A stretch of DNA of 64,000 nucleotides, from positions 310,001 through 374,000 of the forward strand of contig NZ_CANMNP010000003.1 of assembly GCF_947499295.1 (NCBI RefSeq), written 5' to 3'. Made by a program: the position numbers and the translations under genes. The number at the start of each line of letters is the position of its first letter. The first letter of the stretch is position 1. The stretch is from an uncultured Roseibium sp. (GTDB taxonomy: Bacteria; Pseudomonadota; Alphaproteobacteria; Rhizobiales; Stappiaceae). Of this stretch, positions 1 through 8,717 are shown piece by piece. The notes under the pieces were generated by a model. It had not been told where the DNA came from, searched no databases, and was given only the letters and a program-made list of their open reading frames with translations.

Positions 1-99
1 AAGTTGGTCGGCTATCTCCAGTTCGAACGCGCTTTTGTACCAGTCAGCTGATTTGACGTCGTCCAGAACCCTGATGCAGGAATGAACCATCTTTGCCAT
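1..99 (-). CDS. VOC/glyoxalase I-like protein, N-terminal part only
   Basis: The reverse strand reads MAKMVHSCIRVLDDVKSADW and on for 33 residues before the window edge. This is the start of a vicinal-oxygen-chelate (glyoxalase I type) fold: the IRVLD strand followed by an S..(W/F)Y helix is typical of lactoylglutathione lyase-like proteins. The ATG is at 97-99 and a GGAGAG ribosome-binding site lies just upstream. The metal ligands and C-terminus are outside the window, so the substrate cannot be judged. Confidence 0.7.
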   Translation of the reverse strand, partial: MAKMVHSCIRVLDDVKSADWYKSAFELEIADQL

Positions 100-114
100 T
101 GAAACTCTCCATAA

Positions 115-142
115 GGCGCGCACTCCACAAGGAGCGCACGCC
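115..142 (-). terminator. Intergenic hairpin downstream of the MRJP-type gene
   Basis: A 12-bp stem with two G-U pairs in the minus-strand RNA and a 4-nt loop lies between the end of the MRJP-type gene (179) and the start of the glyoxalase-like gene (99). The U-tract after it is weak, so it could be a poor terminator or an mRNA-stabilising hairpin. Confidence 0.4.
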
Positions 143-178
143 GGTTTTTTGATGGGAAAAATTGCGATCTGATTTGAA

Positions 179-1258
179 CTACCGACCGCTTACGGCAGTG
201 CTCAATGCCGGAAATCTGACGATCCGGTAGGTGCCGAACGAGGCGTCTTCACCACCGTTCAACACGGGTGAGCGGTGTAATTCGTTGATGGTCGCATAGA
301 CATAACCGTCGGCGCCGATCGAAAATCCATCTGGCCAGGGCAGGTCCTCGTCAGACTGAAAGAGCTCTTCATAACTGCCGTCCGGCCTGGTGACACCGAT
401 CGCATTGTCGGTCATTGCGGTGATATAGACATTGCCGCCTGTATCGACGGTCGACCCGTCTGATATCGGTTTGTCACCGTAGCGTTCGACGCGCGTTGCC
501 AGTTCGTCGTCGCTCAGACTTTCGTCAAGCAGATCCTTGGTTTGAACACGGTACATCGCGCTGGCCGTCATCGGTGCGAAATAGACCCAGGTGTTGGTCG
601 GGTCGATCGTGATTGGATTGACGCCGATCTTGGCCGGATTGCCGCCTAGAAGAATCTCACGGCCATCAATGATCATGGGAATGTCCTCAGGTGTCGTAAA
701 TTCCGTTCCTTCCAGCACGCGGCGGGCACGGCCTGTTTCAAGATCAACAACGATCAATGCCGAATTAACCCCATCGCCAGTGTCGGAGATGTAGATCGCC
801 TCGTGATCACGGTCGACCGCCAGGTCGTTGAGGAAGGAAGAGGGCCGGGAAACCGGCTCACCGATATAGTGAATGGCGTGTAGCGTTTCGGTATTGGTAT
901 CCCACCCGACGATGCGTCCTGTCCGGTTTTCGCCTTGTCCGTCCAGCATCCACAAAATGCCGTCGCGATCAGCCCTCAGACCCAGGACGCCGTTCAGCCC
1001 ATTGCCGTCTTCTTTTGGTGCCCGGGCCCAATCTTCAGTCGGATAGGGTTTGGTGCTGCCGTCGCTGAAGACTTCAACCACTCGCAGCTCCGGTCCATAA
1101 AACTCATGCACGGACATGAACATGCGTCCATCGGGGCCGATGGCCAGATTGCCTGGGGGCATAGACTTTTCGAAGTTCAAATAGGTCTCGATATCTTCCG
1201 CACCTGCTGGAACGACGAGGGCGGCAACAAGGCCGGCGGCGGCAAGTAGTTTTTTCAT
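179..1258 (-). CDS. Secreted major royal jelly protein (MRJP/Yellow)-type beta-propeller
   Basis: A 359-residue protein with a clear signal peptide (MKKLLAAAGLVAALVVPAGA, then ED). The mature part reads as the six-bladed propeller of the MRJP/Yellow family: SFLNDLAVD near the centre, YISDTGDG, and ALIVVDLETGRARRVLEG are family hallmarks. Bacterial members are often loosely annotated as L-dopachrome tautomerase-related or gluconolactonase-like; the true ligand is unknown. The start at 1256-1258 has a strong GAGGAGG site; the longer upstream frame would bury the signal peptide. It is divergent from a LysR regulator 92 bp away, the usual arrangement of a LysR protein with its target. The export and fold are well supported; the function is not. 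Confidence 0.8.
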   Translation of the reverse strand: MKKLLAAAGLVAALVVPAGAEDIETYLNFEKSMPPGNLAIGPDGRMFMSVHEFYGPELRVVEVFSDGSTKPYPTEDWARAPKEDGNGLNGVLGLRADRDGILWMLDGQGENRTGRIVGWDTNTETLHAIHYIGEPVSRPSSFLNDLAVDRDHEAIYISDTGDGVNSALIVVDLETGRARRVLEGTEFTTPEDIPMIIDGREILLGGNPAKIGVNPITIDPTNTWVYFAPMTASAMYRVQTKDLLDESLSDDELATRVERYGDKPISDGSTVDTGGNVYITAMTDNAIGVTRPDGSYEELFQSDEDLPWPDGFSIGADGYVYATINELHRSPVLNGGEDASFGTYRIVRFPALSTAVSGR

Positions 1259-1350
1259 TACGTCCTCCTCATTTGGGTAAAGAGGGTTTAATTGTTTTAT
1301 TTTTTCTGGGAAACTGCTCCAAAATTGAAACCAGAATTCGAAAAATTCAA

Positions 1351-2265
1351 ATGTATAGCGTGCCCGATCTTCAGACCTTCGTGACCGTAGCGAAATGTGG
1401 CGGGATAACTTCCGCATCCGTGCAGCAGGGGCTATCGGCCGCCACGGTCAGCCATCGGATTGTCAAGTTGGAGAGCGTCTTGAATGTCACTCTCTTTCAC
1501 CGCAACAGTCGGAATTTCCGGCTGACTGACGAAGGCCAGGTTTTTTTGGAGCGTGTCGAAGTCATTTTGGAAGATCTGCAGCAGGCTGAGTTTGAGGTTG
1601 GCAGTGGAACACCGCATCTGCGTGGACATCTGAGAGTAACGCTATCACCCTGGATCCTGTCGCGGTTTCTCTTGCCCCAACTGACTGTGTTTCGACGACA
1701 ACATCCTGACCTCTCCTTGGAATTCCTGGCGGTTGATCGGTTCGTTTCGCTGGTTGAAGAGGGCCAGGACTGTGCGATCAGGGTTGGAAAGCTGTCCGAC
1801 AGCGCTCTTATCGCGCGAAAGCTGAGCGACAATGACCGGATTGTTTGTGCCTCTCCCGGCTTTCTCGCGGACCACGGCAAGCCGACTTCGCTTGAAGACC
1901 TTCGGGACAAACCCTGGGTTTGCCTTCCCTGGCAGACACAGTTCGACGTCAAGGACATCAAGGGCAGAAAACGGCGTCTGTCAGTGTCGCGCAGCATTTT
2001 TGTATCCAACTCCGACATGCTGACCAGCGGAGCACTCGAAGGCCTTGGCCTTGCAGTCAAGTCGCGCCTTGCGGTCAAGGATGAACTTGAGAGCGGCCGT
2101 CTTGTTGAAGTGATGCCGGGGTGTCTTGATGCTCCTGATGCACCGATTTCGTTTGTCTATAGCGCTGAGGGGCGGGCCGGGCGGAAGATCAAATCGTTTT
2201 ACGAGTTCACGAAGGAGGCGTTCCGCCTTGGCGCGGGAGAATTCTGCGCTGTCGCGAACACATAG
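1351..2265 (+). CDS. LysR-family transcriptional regulator
   Basis: 304 residues starting MYSVPDLQTFVTVAKCGG. The N-terminal winged helix (residues 5-65, with the SVQQGLSAATVSHRIVKLE recognition region) is followed by a periplasmic-binding-like effector domain (about 90-300). The motif HLRGHLRVTLSPW at the domain junction is typical of the CrgA/DsdC-like branch. An in-frame start exists at 1273 but would add 26 unconserved residues across the promoter region, so 1351 is preferred. It is divergent from the MRJP-type gene and is its probable regulator; the effector is unknown. Confidence 0.85.
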   Translation: MYSVPDLQTFVTVAKCGGITSASVQQGLSAATVSHRIVKLESVLNVTLFHRNSRNFRLTDEGQVFLERVEVILEDLQQAEFEVGSGTPHLRGHLRVTLSPWILSRFLLPQLTVFRRQHPDLSLEFLAVDRFVSLVEEGQDCAIRVGKLSDSALIARKLSDNDRIVCASPGFLADHGKPTSLEDLRDKPWVCLPWQTQFDVKDIKGRKRRLSVSRSIFVSNSDMLTSGALEGLGLAVKSRLAVKDELESGRLVEVMPGCLDAPDAPISFVYSAEGRAGRKIKSFYEFTKEAFRLGAGEFCAVANT

Positions 2266-2333
2266 TCTCCAAACTTGAGGAATAGTTTGAGCAGTCTTTC
2301 CAAGTTGATCCGGTTCGGCTACATCCCCGCGGT

Positions 2334-3146
2334 ATGAGCAAGAATGCAAATATCAGAGAAGAAGCCAGGGCGGTTACCGCAAAACCGCCTGCGGTGATCC
2401 TTTGTGAGCCGCAACTTGGTGAGAACATCGGAACAGCTGCCAGGGCCATGGCAAATTTCGGTCTCGTTGATCTGCGGATCGTCAACCCGCGTGACGGATG
2501 GCCGAGCGAAAAGGCAAAGGCCGCGGCAAGCCGTGCAGACCATGTCATCGAAAAGGTTCAGGTGTTCGACAGTGTCGAAGCCGCAATTGCCGACCTGCGA
2601 TTTGTCTTTGCGACAACGGCGCGATCGCGCGAAGTGCCCAAGCCAGTGCGCGGACCGGACGAAGCGGCGCAAAAGTCCGTGTCGCTTGGAGACCAGGGAT
2701 ACGCCACCGGCTATCTCTTCGGGCGCGAGCGATGGGGGTTGAACAACGAGGAAATTGCCCTGGCGGACGAAATTGTCACTTTGCCCGTGGACCCCGATTT
2801 TGCGTCGTTGAACATCGCGCAGGCGGTGCTGGTTTGCGCCTATGAATGGCGCAAGACAGCAACGTCCGGCGCGCTGCCGTTTCTTCTGTCCGAAGAAGAG
2901 CATCCACCGGCAACGAAAGACAACATCCTCAGGTTCTTCGAGCATCTGGAAAGTGCATTGGACACGGCTACCTTCTTTCGCCCGCCCGAGCGGCGCCCCC
3001 ACATGGTGAGGACCTTGCGGAACATATTCCAGAAAGCGGAGCTGACCGAACAGGAAGTTCGAGCATTGCGTGGGGTGATTGCCTCGCTCGAAGGACGTCA
3101 GACGCGTCCGCGCAAAGAGCGCGGAGACGCGGACAACGAAGAGTAA
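2334..3146 (+). CDS. trmJ: TrmJ-like tRNA/rRNA 2'-O-methyltransferase (SPOUT)
   Basis: 270 residues of the TrmH group 1/TrmJ family, which transfers methyl from S-adenosylmethionine to the 2'-O of C/U32 in tRNA. Visible SPOUT motifs are EPQLGENIGTAARAMANFG (motif 1, catalytic Arg), FGRERWGLNNEEI (motif 2) and SLNIAQAVLVCAYEW (motif 3, knot). A C-terminal helical extension (residues 190-260) is normal for TrmJ. Its stop is 9 bp before murI, so the two are probably cotranscribed. The exact RNA target cannot be read from sequence. Confidence 0.88.
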   Translation: MSKNANIREEARAVTAKPPAVILCEPQLGENIGTAARAMANFGLVDLRIVNPRDGWPSEKAKAAASRADHVIEKVQVFDSVEAAIADLRFVFATTARSREVPKPVRGPDEAAQKSVSLGDQGYATGYLFGRERWGLNNEEIALADEIVTLPVDPDFASLNIAQAVLVCAYEWRKTATSGALPFLLSEEEHPPATKDNILRFFEHLESALDTATFFRPPERRPHMVRTLRNIFQKAELTEQEVRALRGVIASLEGRQTRPRKERGDADNEE

Positions 3147-3155
3147 GGGAGCTTT

Positions 3156-3992
3156 GTGAGCGTGACGAGACCAATTCTGATTTTCGATTCAGGTCTTGGT
3201 GGACTCACGGTCCTGCGCGAGGCGCGGTATCTGTTGCCAGGTGAGCCTTTGCTCTACGTTGCCGACGATGCTGCGTTTCCAATTGGCCGCTGGCCTGAAC
3301 CAGAGCTCAAAGCCCGCGTTCTAGCGCTGTTTGAAAGATTGATTGAGGAGCATCAGCCAAAGGCGGTAGTCATCGCCTGCAATACGGCATTCACCCTTGC
3401 CGGGGGGGATCTTCGCAAGGCCCATCCGGACGTGCCCTTTGTCGGCACGGTGCCTGCAATCAAACCTGCAGCGGAGCAGACATCTTCCGGTCTCATTTCC
3501 GTACTGGCGACACCCGGCACGGTGCGCCGGACCTATACAAGAAGCCTGATCGACAGTTTTGCCAGCCAGTGCCATGTCCGCCTGGTTGGCTCTGACCTTC
3601 TTGCCGAGTTCGCTGAAAGACATCTGCGCGGTGAAGCTGTCGGCGACGGCGACCTCCTGACAGAAATTGAAGACTGTTTTCTGGAACGCGATGACAAACG
3701 TACGGACATTGTTGTGCTGGCCTGCACCCACTACCCGTTTCTGGCAAACAGGTTCCGCAAGATTGCCCCCTGGCCGGTGGACTGGCTGGACCCGGCAGAA
3801 GCCATTGCGCGGCAATTGATGCGGGTCTTGGGCGATGTAAATACTGGTTCATCGGGCCGCATTCAGGATCGCGCTGTTTTCACATCGCACCCTGATAATC
3901 CAGCTTTGGATAGGCTGCTTGCCGGGTTTGGTCTGACCTTACTCAAAGGTGCGTCACCTGCTTTTGACCAGGCTGGCAAAGTCAATCGTTAG
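3156..3992 (+). CDS. murI: Glutamate racemase
   Basis: 278 residues. Interconverts L- and D-glutamate for peptidoglycan. The N-terminal [10 protein letters not shown] motif and the two catalytic cysteines (VIACNTA and VLACTHYPF) are intact. It starts with GTG at 3156, with AAGGGAGC ahead of it; no ATG lies near. It follows trmJ at 9 bp. The aspartate/glutamate racemase superfamily also includes aspartate racemases, but the CNTA/CTHYP pair and length fit MurI. Confidence 0.9.
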   Translation: MSVTRPILIFDSGLGGLTVLREARYLLPGEPLLYVADDAAFPIGRWPEPELKARVLALFERLIEEHQPKAVVIACNTAFTLAGGDLRKAHPDVPFVGTVPAIKPAAEQTSSGLISVLATPGTVRRTYTRSLIDSFASQCHVRLVGSDLLAEFAERHLRGEAVGDGDLLTEIEDCFLERDDKRTDIVVLACTHYPFLANRFRKIAPWPVDWLDPAEAIARQLMRVLGDVNTGSSGRIQDRAVFTSHPDNPALDRLLAGFGLTLLKGASPAFDQAGKVNR

Positions 3993-4038
3993 ACTTGTGT
4001 CAGGAAACTTGACAAAGCGAGGTGGGGGGGCCTGCGCC

Positions 4039-5835
4039 TCAGGCAGCCAGAAACTTTACTGCTAGACCATCATCGGACCGTTTGGCGGCACGTTTCAGGG
4101 CGATGATTTCGTCGTTCAGCTTGTTGGGTGGGACCCTTAAACCCTTTGGCAGGCTCAGGATTGAAATCGAACATTGCAACAGCGGGAATTGGCGCGTGGT
4201 CCCGAACCGATCCTGTGCCACCATATAGCCCTGTGCGCGGTGTTCGGCGTCATAAAAGCTTTCGACATCCACGCGGAACGCTCTTTTAAGTGCGAGCATG
4301 CGCGCCGCGACATCGGTTTGGTCTGCATTCATGAATCCAGCGAAGAAATCGTCGCCGCCGAGATGTCCGTGGAATGTGTCCGTGCCGGAAACGTGACGCT
4401 GCACCAATTCTCCAAACAGGATAATTGCCCTGTCGCCCTGACGATAACCATAGGTATCGTTGAAAGGTTTGAAATTGTCGAAATCCATGTAGCACAGATG
4501 TCGATCATGACTGCTCTTGCGCGCGCAATCCGAGATGAACTTGGTGATCGCTCCATTGCCCGGCAGGCGCGTCAACGGGTTTTGGTCCTGAGCTTCCTGC
4601 AAACGCTTGGCATGGATGATTTTCAGAAGCGATGTCGCCGAAAGAAAGCCGCAATAGCGAAAGTTCTCGGTGATGATGATCCCATCCGAATTGATCGACG
4701 ACGCAAAGGTCACCAGAAGCATGTCGGCGTTGCTGTCAATGTCGGCTATGGGGCAGGCGCGCACGAAAGACCGCATAGGGAAATCGAGTGCCGCCTTGGC
4801 GTCGTCATCGTCAGGTCCGCCTGAATAAAGATATGCTTTCAGATCCCGCTCGTGGATCAAACCCCGTGGTTCGTTGTTGGCATCAAGAACAGGGATAACG
4901 CTGGAATCCTGATTGTGCACGACCATATCGAGCAGTTCATTCATCGAGGCGTTGAATTGAATGGTTGGCAAATTCAGGAGCTCATTGCGGATCCTGTCCT
5001 GTTCCTCCCGCCGTTTCCGGCCGATGCCCGGTGCCCGGACATGTTCGTAGAACAACTTTGCGTGCGCCGCCTTTTGGAAAGGCTTGGCAACGAACTGTCC
5101 CTGGATGAGGTCGCAGCCCGCATCTCGGCAAGCCTTGAATTCCTTCTCGGTTTCTACGCCTTCTGCAATCACTCGAGAGCCGAGAACGTGCGCAAGATTT
5201 GCCACAGTAGTTACAAACAGTTTCCGGCGCGCGTCACTGTCTATATCGTTCAGAAAAAAGCGATCGATCTTCACATAGTCCGGCGACATGTCGTGCAGCA
5301 GTCGCAACTCGGAAGAGCCACGGCCGAAATCGTCTAGCGTGATGAGGAACCCGAGCTGGCGCAGATCATTCAATGCATGATGTGCAACGTCGGTAAATAC
5401 TTCCTGGTAGCGTTCGGAAAACTCCAAGCAGATCTGGTTGGTGTTAAGGCCGAGCTCGGATACGATCTCGCTCAGGCCCAGGCGAGGGTCGTCTTCCTCA
5501 CCAAGATTGCGGCCATCCAACTTGAAGTAAAGTTTGGTTCCCTGTGCGATCCTAAGGTCCTGAAAACGCAAAAGAGCCTTGCGGAAAAGCTCAGTTTCCA
5601 ACTGGGCTAGAAATCCGAGGGCATGGGCTTGCCTGATCAGGTCTCCGGGAGAGGGAGCATGTCCGAACTCGGCATTTCGGACCTGAGCCTCATAGCCATA
5701 GACGACGCCGGTTCCGATGTCCGCGATCGGCTGCAAGGCAAAGTCCAGTGCATTCAGCATTTCATCACGCGTCCGGAAAAGCACGTCTGTGCTTTCCAGA
5801 TCAGCCTGTTGAACTGAATGGCGATTCGCTGACAT
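4039..5835 (-). CDS. EAL-CBS-GGDEF cyclic-di-GMP protein
   Basis: 598 residues in the order EAL (about 25-265), paired CBS (about 288-410), GGDEF (about 418-590). The EAL domain keeps Glu49 (YEAQVR), LEFSE, TLDDFG, YVKID, AEGVE and QGQFVAKP, so phosphodiesterase activity is likely. The GGDEF domain has the FDNFKPFND nucleotide-site motif but its signature is GGDDF (493-497), which may weaken or abolish diguanylate cyclase activity. No transmembrane segment is seen; the CBS pair suggests an adenine-nucleotide input. The ATG at 5833-5835 has AGGATC ahead of it and is preferred over a TTG at 5868. It is convergent with murI. Confidence 0.88.
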   Translation of the reverse strand: MSANRHSVQQADLESTDVLFRTRDEMLNALDFALQPIADIGTGVVYGYEAQVRNAEFGHAPSPGDLIRQAHALGFLAQLETELFRKALLRFQDLRIAQGTKLYFKLDGRNLGEEDDPRLGLSEIVSELGLNTNQICLEFSERYQEVFTDVAHHALNDLRQLGFLITLDDFGRGSSELRLLHDMSPDYVKIDRFFLNDIDSDARRKLFVTTVANLAHVLGSRVIAEGVETEKEFKACRDAGCDLIQGQFVAKPFQKAAHAKLFYEHVRAPGIGRKRREEQDRIRNELLNLPTIQFNASMNELLDMVVHNQDSSVIPVLDANNEPRGLIHERDLKAYLYSGGPDDDDAKAALDFPMRSFVRACPIADIDSNADMLLVTFASSINSDGIIITENFRYCGFLSATSLLKIIHAKRLQEAQDQNPLTRLPGNGAITKFISDCARKSSHDRHLCYMDFDNFKPFNDTYGYRQGDRAIILFGELVQRHVSGTDTFHGHLGGDDFFAGFMNADQTDVAARMLALKRAFRVDVESFYDAEHRAQGYMVAQDRFGTTRQFPLLQCSISILSLPKGLRVPPNKLNDEIIALKRAAKRSDDGLAVKFLAA

Positions 5836-6114
5836 CCGAGATCCTATACTCAAGGTCCAGCTTCCCAAGGGTACGCTAAGTTTCGGGGAAGTTAGGACCG
5901 TGCGTTACTGACATTATTCCCAAGGGTTGTAACGTTGATTGCATAGTGAAAAACTGCAATTAAGATTTTCTAAATGTATGCATTAATTTGCCTGTTTTAT
6001 GAGCGGCCGGTCGAAAATCGGAGATTATTGCGGGTCGCCGGTCTGAAATAAGCCGGATTGTCCCACAAATTCCTGGGTTTTAAGTCTTTTTGGATGAGTT
6101 TTGCCGGCGGCACA

Positions 6115-6143
6115 TTGACATTCCACGGACCCGGCTGTACATC
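6115..6143 (+). promoter_or_regulatory. Candidate sigma-70 promoter of rpsD
   Basis: TTGACA at 6115-6120, a 17-bp spacer, then TACATC at 6138-6143. It would give a leader of about 165 nt before rpsD. Confidence 0.5.
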
Positions 6144-6267
6144 CGCGCGGTCCGGCGGGTTTTGCTCCCGGCACTACGCACCCGTGGGTATTCCGGCCGG
6201 CGCCGTCTAGCCGGGTCCCTGTCGATCAGAACAGTACACTTTTGTGTCCTGTGAAGATAAAGGAGGG

Positions 6268-6313
6268 CGCGTTTCCTTTTTAGAACAACAACGCGAATTC
6301 AAAGGAAACCGCG
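6268..6313 (+). promoter_or_regulatory. rpsD leader hairpin covering the ribosome-binding site
   Basis: CGCGTTTCCTTT (6268-6279) is complementary, with one bulged base, to AAAGGAAACCGCG (6301-6313). The 3' arm contains the AAAGGAA ribosome-binding site and ends directly at the rpsD ATG (6314). The loop is about 21 nt. Folding would hide the site and is a plausible autoregulatory element. A second Shine-Dalgarno-like AAAGGAGGG lies just before the hairpin at 6259-6267 with no start codon after it. Confidence 0.55.
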
Positions 6314-6931
6314 ATGTCAAAGCGCCACAGCGTTAAGTACAAAATCGACCGCCGGATGGGCGAAAACATCTGGGGTCGTCCGAAGAGCCCGGCCAACAAA
6401 CGTGAATACGGCCCTGGTCAACACGGACAGCGCCGCAAGGGCAAACTGTCTGACTTCGGTGTTCAGCTCCGCGCAAAGCAGAAGCTGAAAGGCTACTACG
6501 GCAACATTTCCGAGAAGCAGTTCCGCAAGGTTTACGGCGAAGCATCCCGTCTCAAGGGCGATACTTCCGAAAACCTGATCGGCCTTCTGGAGCGCCGTCT
6601 GGATGCAGTCATTTACCGCGCCAAGTTCGTCCCGACCGTTTTTGCTGCCCGTCAGTTCATCAACCACGGTCATATCAAGGTCAACGGCAAGCGCGTCAAT
6701 ATCCCGAGCTACCAGCTGCGCCCGGGTGATGTGATCGAAGTTCGCGAAAAATCCAAGCAGCTCGCTCTGGTTCTGGAAGCTATCCAGTCCGCAGAACGCG
6801 ATGTTCCGGATTATGTCGATGCAGATCACAACAAGATGACTGCTACCTACAATCGGATCCCTGGTTTTTCCGATGTGCCTTACCCGGTGCAGATGGAACC
6901 GAATCTGGTCGTCGAATTCTATTCACGCTAA
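6314..6931 (+). CDS. rpsD: 30S ribosomal protein S4
   Basis: 205 residues, a normal length for S4. It has the [20 protein letters not shown] start typical of alphaproteobacteria and the S4 RNA-binding domain (about 95-155: [28 protein letters not shown]). S4 is a primary 16S rRNA binder and in Escherichia coli a translational repressor of its own operon. Here it is a single gene between a structured leader and a strong terminator. Confidence 0.98.
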   Translation: MSKRHSVKYKIDRRMGENIWGRPKSPANKREYGPGQHGQRRKGKLSDFGVQLRAKQKLKGYYGNISEKQFRKVYGEASRLKGDTSENLIGLLERRLDAVIYRAKFVPTVFAARQFINHGHIKVNGKRVNIPSYQLRPGDVIEVREKSKQLALVLEAIQSAERDVPDYVDADHNKMTATYNRIPGFSDVPYPVQMEPNLVVEFYSR

Positions 6932-6963
6932 CAGTCGTCGAATATTCGATTTCGAAGAATTTG

Positions 6964-6993
6964 AAAGGCCCGCCAGACCGGCGGGCCTTTTTT
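6964..6993 (+). terminator. Rho-independent terminator of rpsD
   Basis: The stem GGCCCGCC/GGCGGGCC with a 5-nt loop, extended by A-T pairs, is followed by six T residues. It lies 33 bp after the rpsD stop. Confidence 0.92.
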
Positions 6994-7054
6994 GTATTTG
7001 GAGCAGGCTGGCATCTCGCGCGACTAAACGTGAAACGTGCCAACTGGCATCGGT

Positions 7055-7542
7055 TTAGATGTCGTTTCGTGGAATGCGTAAGAGCTGACCTGGAAAAATG
7101 AGATTGGGATCGCTCAAGATGTGCTGGTTGGCTTCAAAAATCGGTTGAAAGTTGGAGTTGCCATACTGATCCTGGGCAATTTTGGTCAGCGTATCACCGG
7201 GTTTTACTGTGTAGGGCTGCCACCCTCCGTAACCGGGCATGATCTTGGGCCCGAAAAGAACCGGAATAACGACGGAGGGTCCGTTTTCGTTCCCGGTGTC
7301 GTCGGCAAGGGTCAGGAACAGGCGGTTCAGCTGGAAACTGTTGGTGTCCGGGATATCAATAGATCCCTGAATTGCCTCAGCCCAAGCGCGCCAACCGTCG
7401 TGAAGGATGAATACTCGTCATGTCCTTCAGAGACGCGGATACTCAGTGTGCCTTCAAACGCTGCAGCATTTCCGGCGATCATGATTTTGGAGCCTACAAG
7501 ATCGAATGGTTGAGGCTGCTGAATGTCGAGCGTAACAGTCAA
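7055..7542 (-). pseudogene. Gmad2-LysM protein interrupted by a one-base frameshift
   Basis: Two frames form one protein. Residues 1-50 read from a TTG at 7542 (preceded by AGGAGGAGG) and match a Gmad2/immunoglobulin-like domain: DLVGSKIMIAGNAAAFEGTL, then VSEGHD. Near 7368-7371 the frame must change to continue QGSIDIPDTNSFQLNRLF, a short linker, and a C-terminal LysM domain (YTVKPGDTLTKIAQDQYGNS...). Total length is 488 nt, one short of 163 codons, which fits loss of one C in CAATTC(C)AGGGA. Either a real disabling mutation or a sequencing error. The LysM half alone has an ATG (7240) but no evident ribosome site. LysM binds peptidoglycan; no signal peptide is visible. Confidence 0.75.
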
Positions 7543-7765
7543 AACAATATCCTCCTCCTGAGTAACCTCAGGACCTTAATGTCACCCCCCAGCAAACGCC
7601 CATCACACTACAGCGCTTTCGTGGGTAATTGAAAGTTGCAACCACTAGTTCAATCTTGCGTTGTTTGCCGGGGGCGTGGATTGCTTGGTCATCCAACTTG
7701 GACTTCTTGAGACAATCGTTTAAATCAGCGCGGATGGATACTCCAACGCTGCGAAGGCTGCCTGC

Positions 7766-8707
7766 ATGAATGATATTGCAAACGACACGGACACAGACAT
7801 TCCGGCGATCCTGCGCAACGTGCCTTCCAGTGTTGACTTTAAAAAGCTGCGCAAGCGCTTGCTGCGTCAGGCGCGCGAAGCGATCAGCGATTTTGGAATG
7901 CTGCCCACGGGCGCAACTCTGGAAAAGCGTCCAAAATGGCTTGTCTGCCTGTCCGGCGGCAAAGACAGTTACACGCTTCTGGCGGTTTTGATCGAGTTGA
8001 AATGGCGCGGCCTTTTGCCCGTGGACCTTCTAGCCTGCAACCTGGATCAGGCCCAACCGGGGTTTCCCGTCGATGTACTGCCGAGGTTCTTTGAGGAAAA
8101 CGGTATTGAACATCTCATTGTTCGCGAAGACACCTATTCCATCGTTACCGACAAGATCCCTGAGAACCGGACCTACTGCTCGCTGTGTTCACGCCTGAGG
8201 CGGGGGATCCTTTATCGGGTTGCACGAGAGCAGGGATGCGAGGCAATTGTTCTTGGGCACCACAGGGAAGACATCCTTGAAACGTTCTTCATGAACCTTT
8301 TCCATGGTGGCCGGCTCGCCTCAATGCCGCCGAAACTGATCAATGATGAGGGCGATCTGCTTGTGTTGCGTCCGCTTGCCTATGCGGCCGAGAGCGACAT
8401 CGCCAAATTCTCAGCTCGGATGGAGTTCCCAATTATTCCCTGCAATCTTTGTGGCTCTCAGGACGGGCTGCAACGCGAAGAAGTCAAACGCATGCTCCAG
8501 GGTTGGGAAAAGCAGACACCCGGGCGCCTGGGAGTTATGGCAAGGGCTCTTGCGCACACGCGCCCGTCTCATCTTATGGACAGGTCGCTTTATGACTTCG
8601 TCAATCTGCGTCCGGCTGATGGAGCAGGGGGTGCGCAGGACAGTGAGGTGGAAGAGCCCTGCGGGGCAAGCCTTGCGATGACGGCAAAACTGTTTGCAGC
8701 AGAGTGA
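7766..8707 (+). CDS. ttcA: tRNA 2-thiocytidine(32) synthetase
   Basis: 313 residues. PP-loop ATPase that thiolates C32 of some tRNAs using a [4Fe-4S] cluster. The PP-loop SGGKDS (63-68) and both CxxC motifs (Cys138/Cys141 in YCSLC and Cys226/Cys229 in PCNLCG) are present, as is the C-terminal [15 protein letters not shown] segment found in TtcA. The last 30 or so residues are a loosely conserved tail. It stands alone and is convergent with a LysR gene. Confidence 0.93.
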   Translation: MNDIANDTDTDIPAILRNVPSSVDFKKLRKRLLRQAREAISDFGMLPTGATLEKRPKWLVCLSGGKDSYTLLAVLIELKWRGLLPVDLLACNLDQAQPGFPVDVLPRFFEENGIEHLIVREDTYSIVTDKIPENRTYCSLCSRLRRGILYRVAREQGCEAIVLGHHREDILETFFMNLFHGGRLASMPPKLINDEGDLLVLRPLAYAAESDIAKFSARMEFPIIPCNLCGSQDGLQREEVKRMLQGWEKQTPGRLGVMARALAHTRPSHLMDRSLYDFVNLRPADGAGGAQDSEVEEPCGASLAMTAKLFAAE

Positions 8708-8717
8708 CTTGATCGCA

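Noticed and set aside
4174-4824. 216-residue open frame on the plus strand
   Set aside because: Antisense to the EAL-CBS-GGDEF gene.
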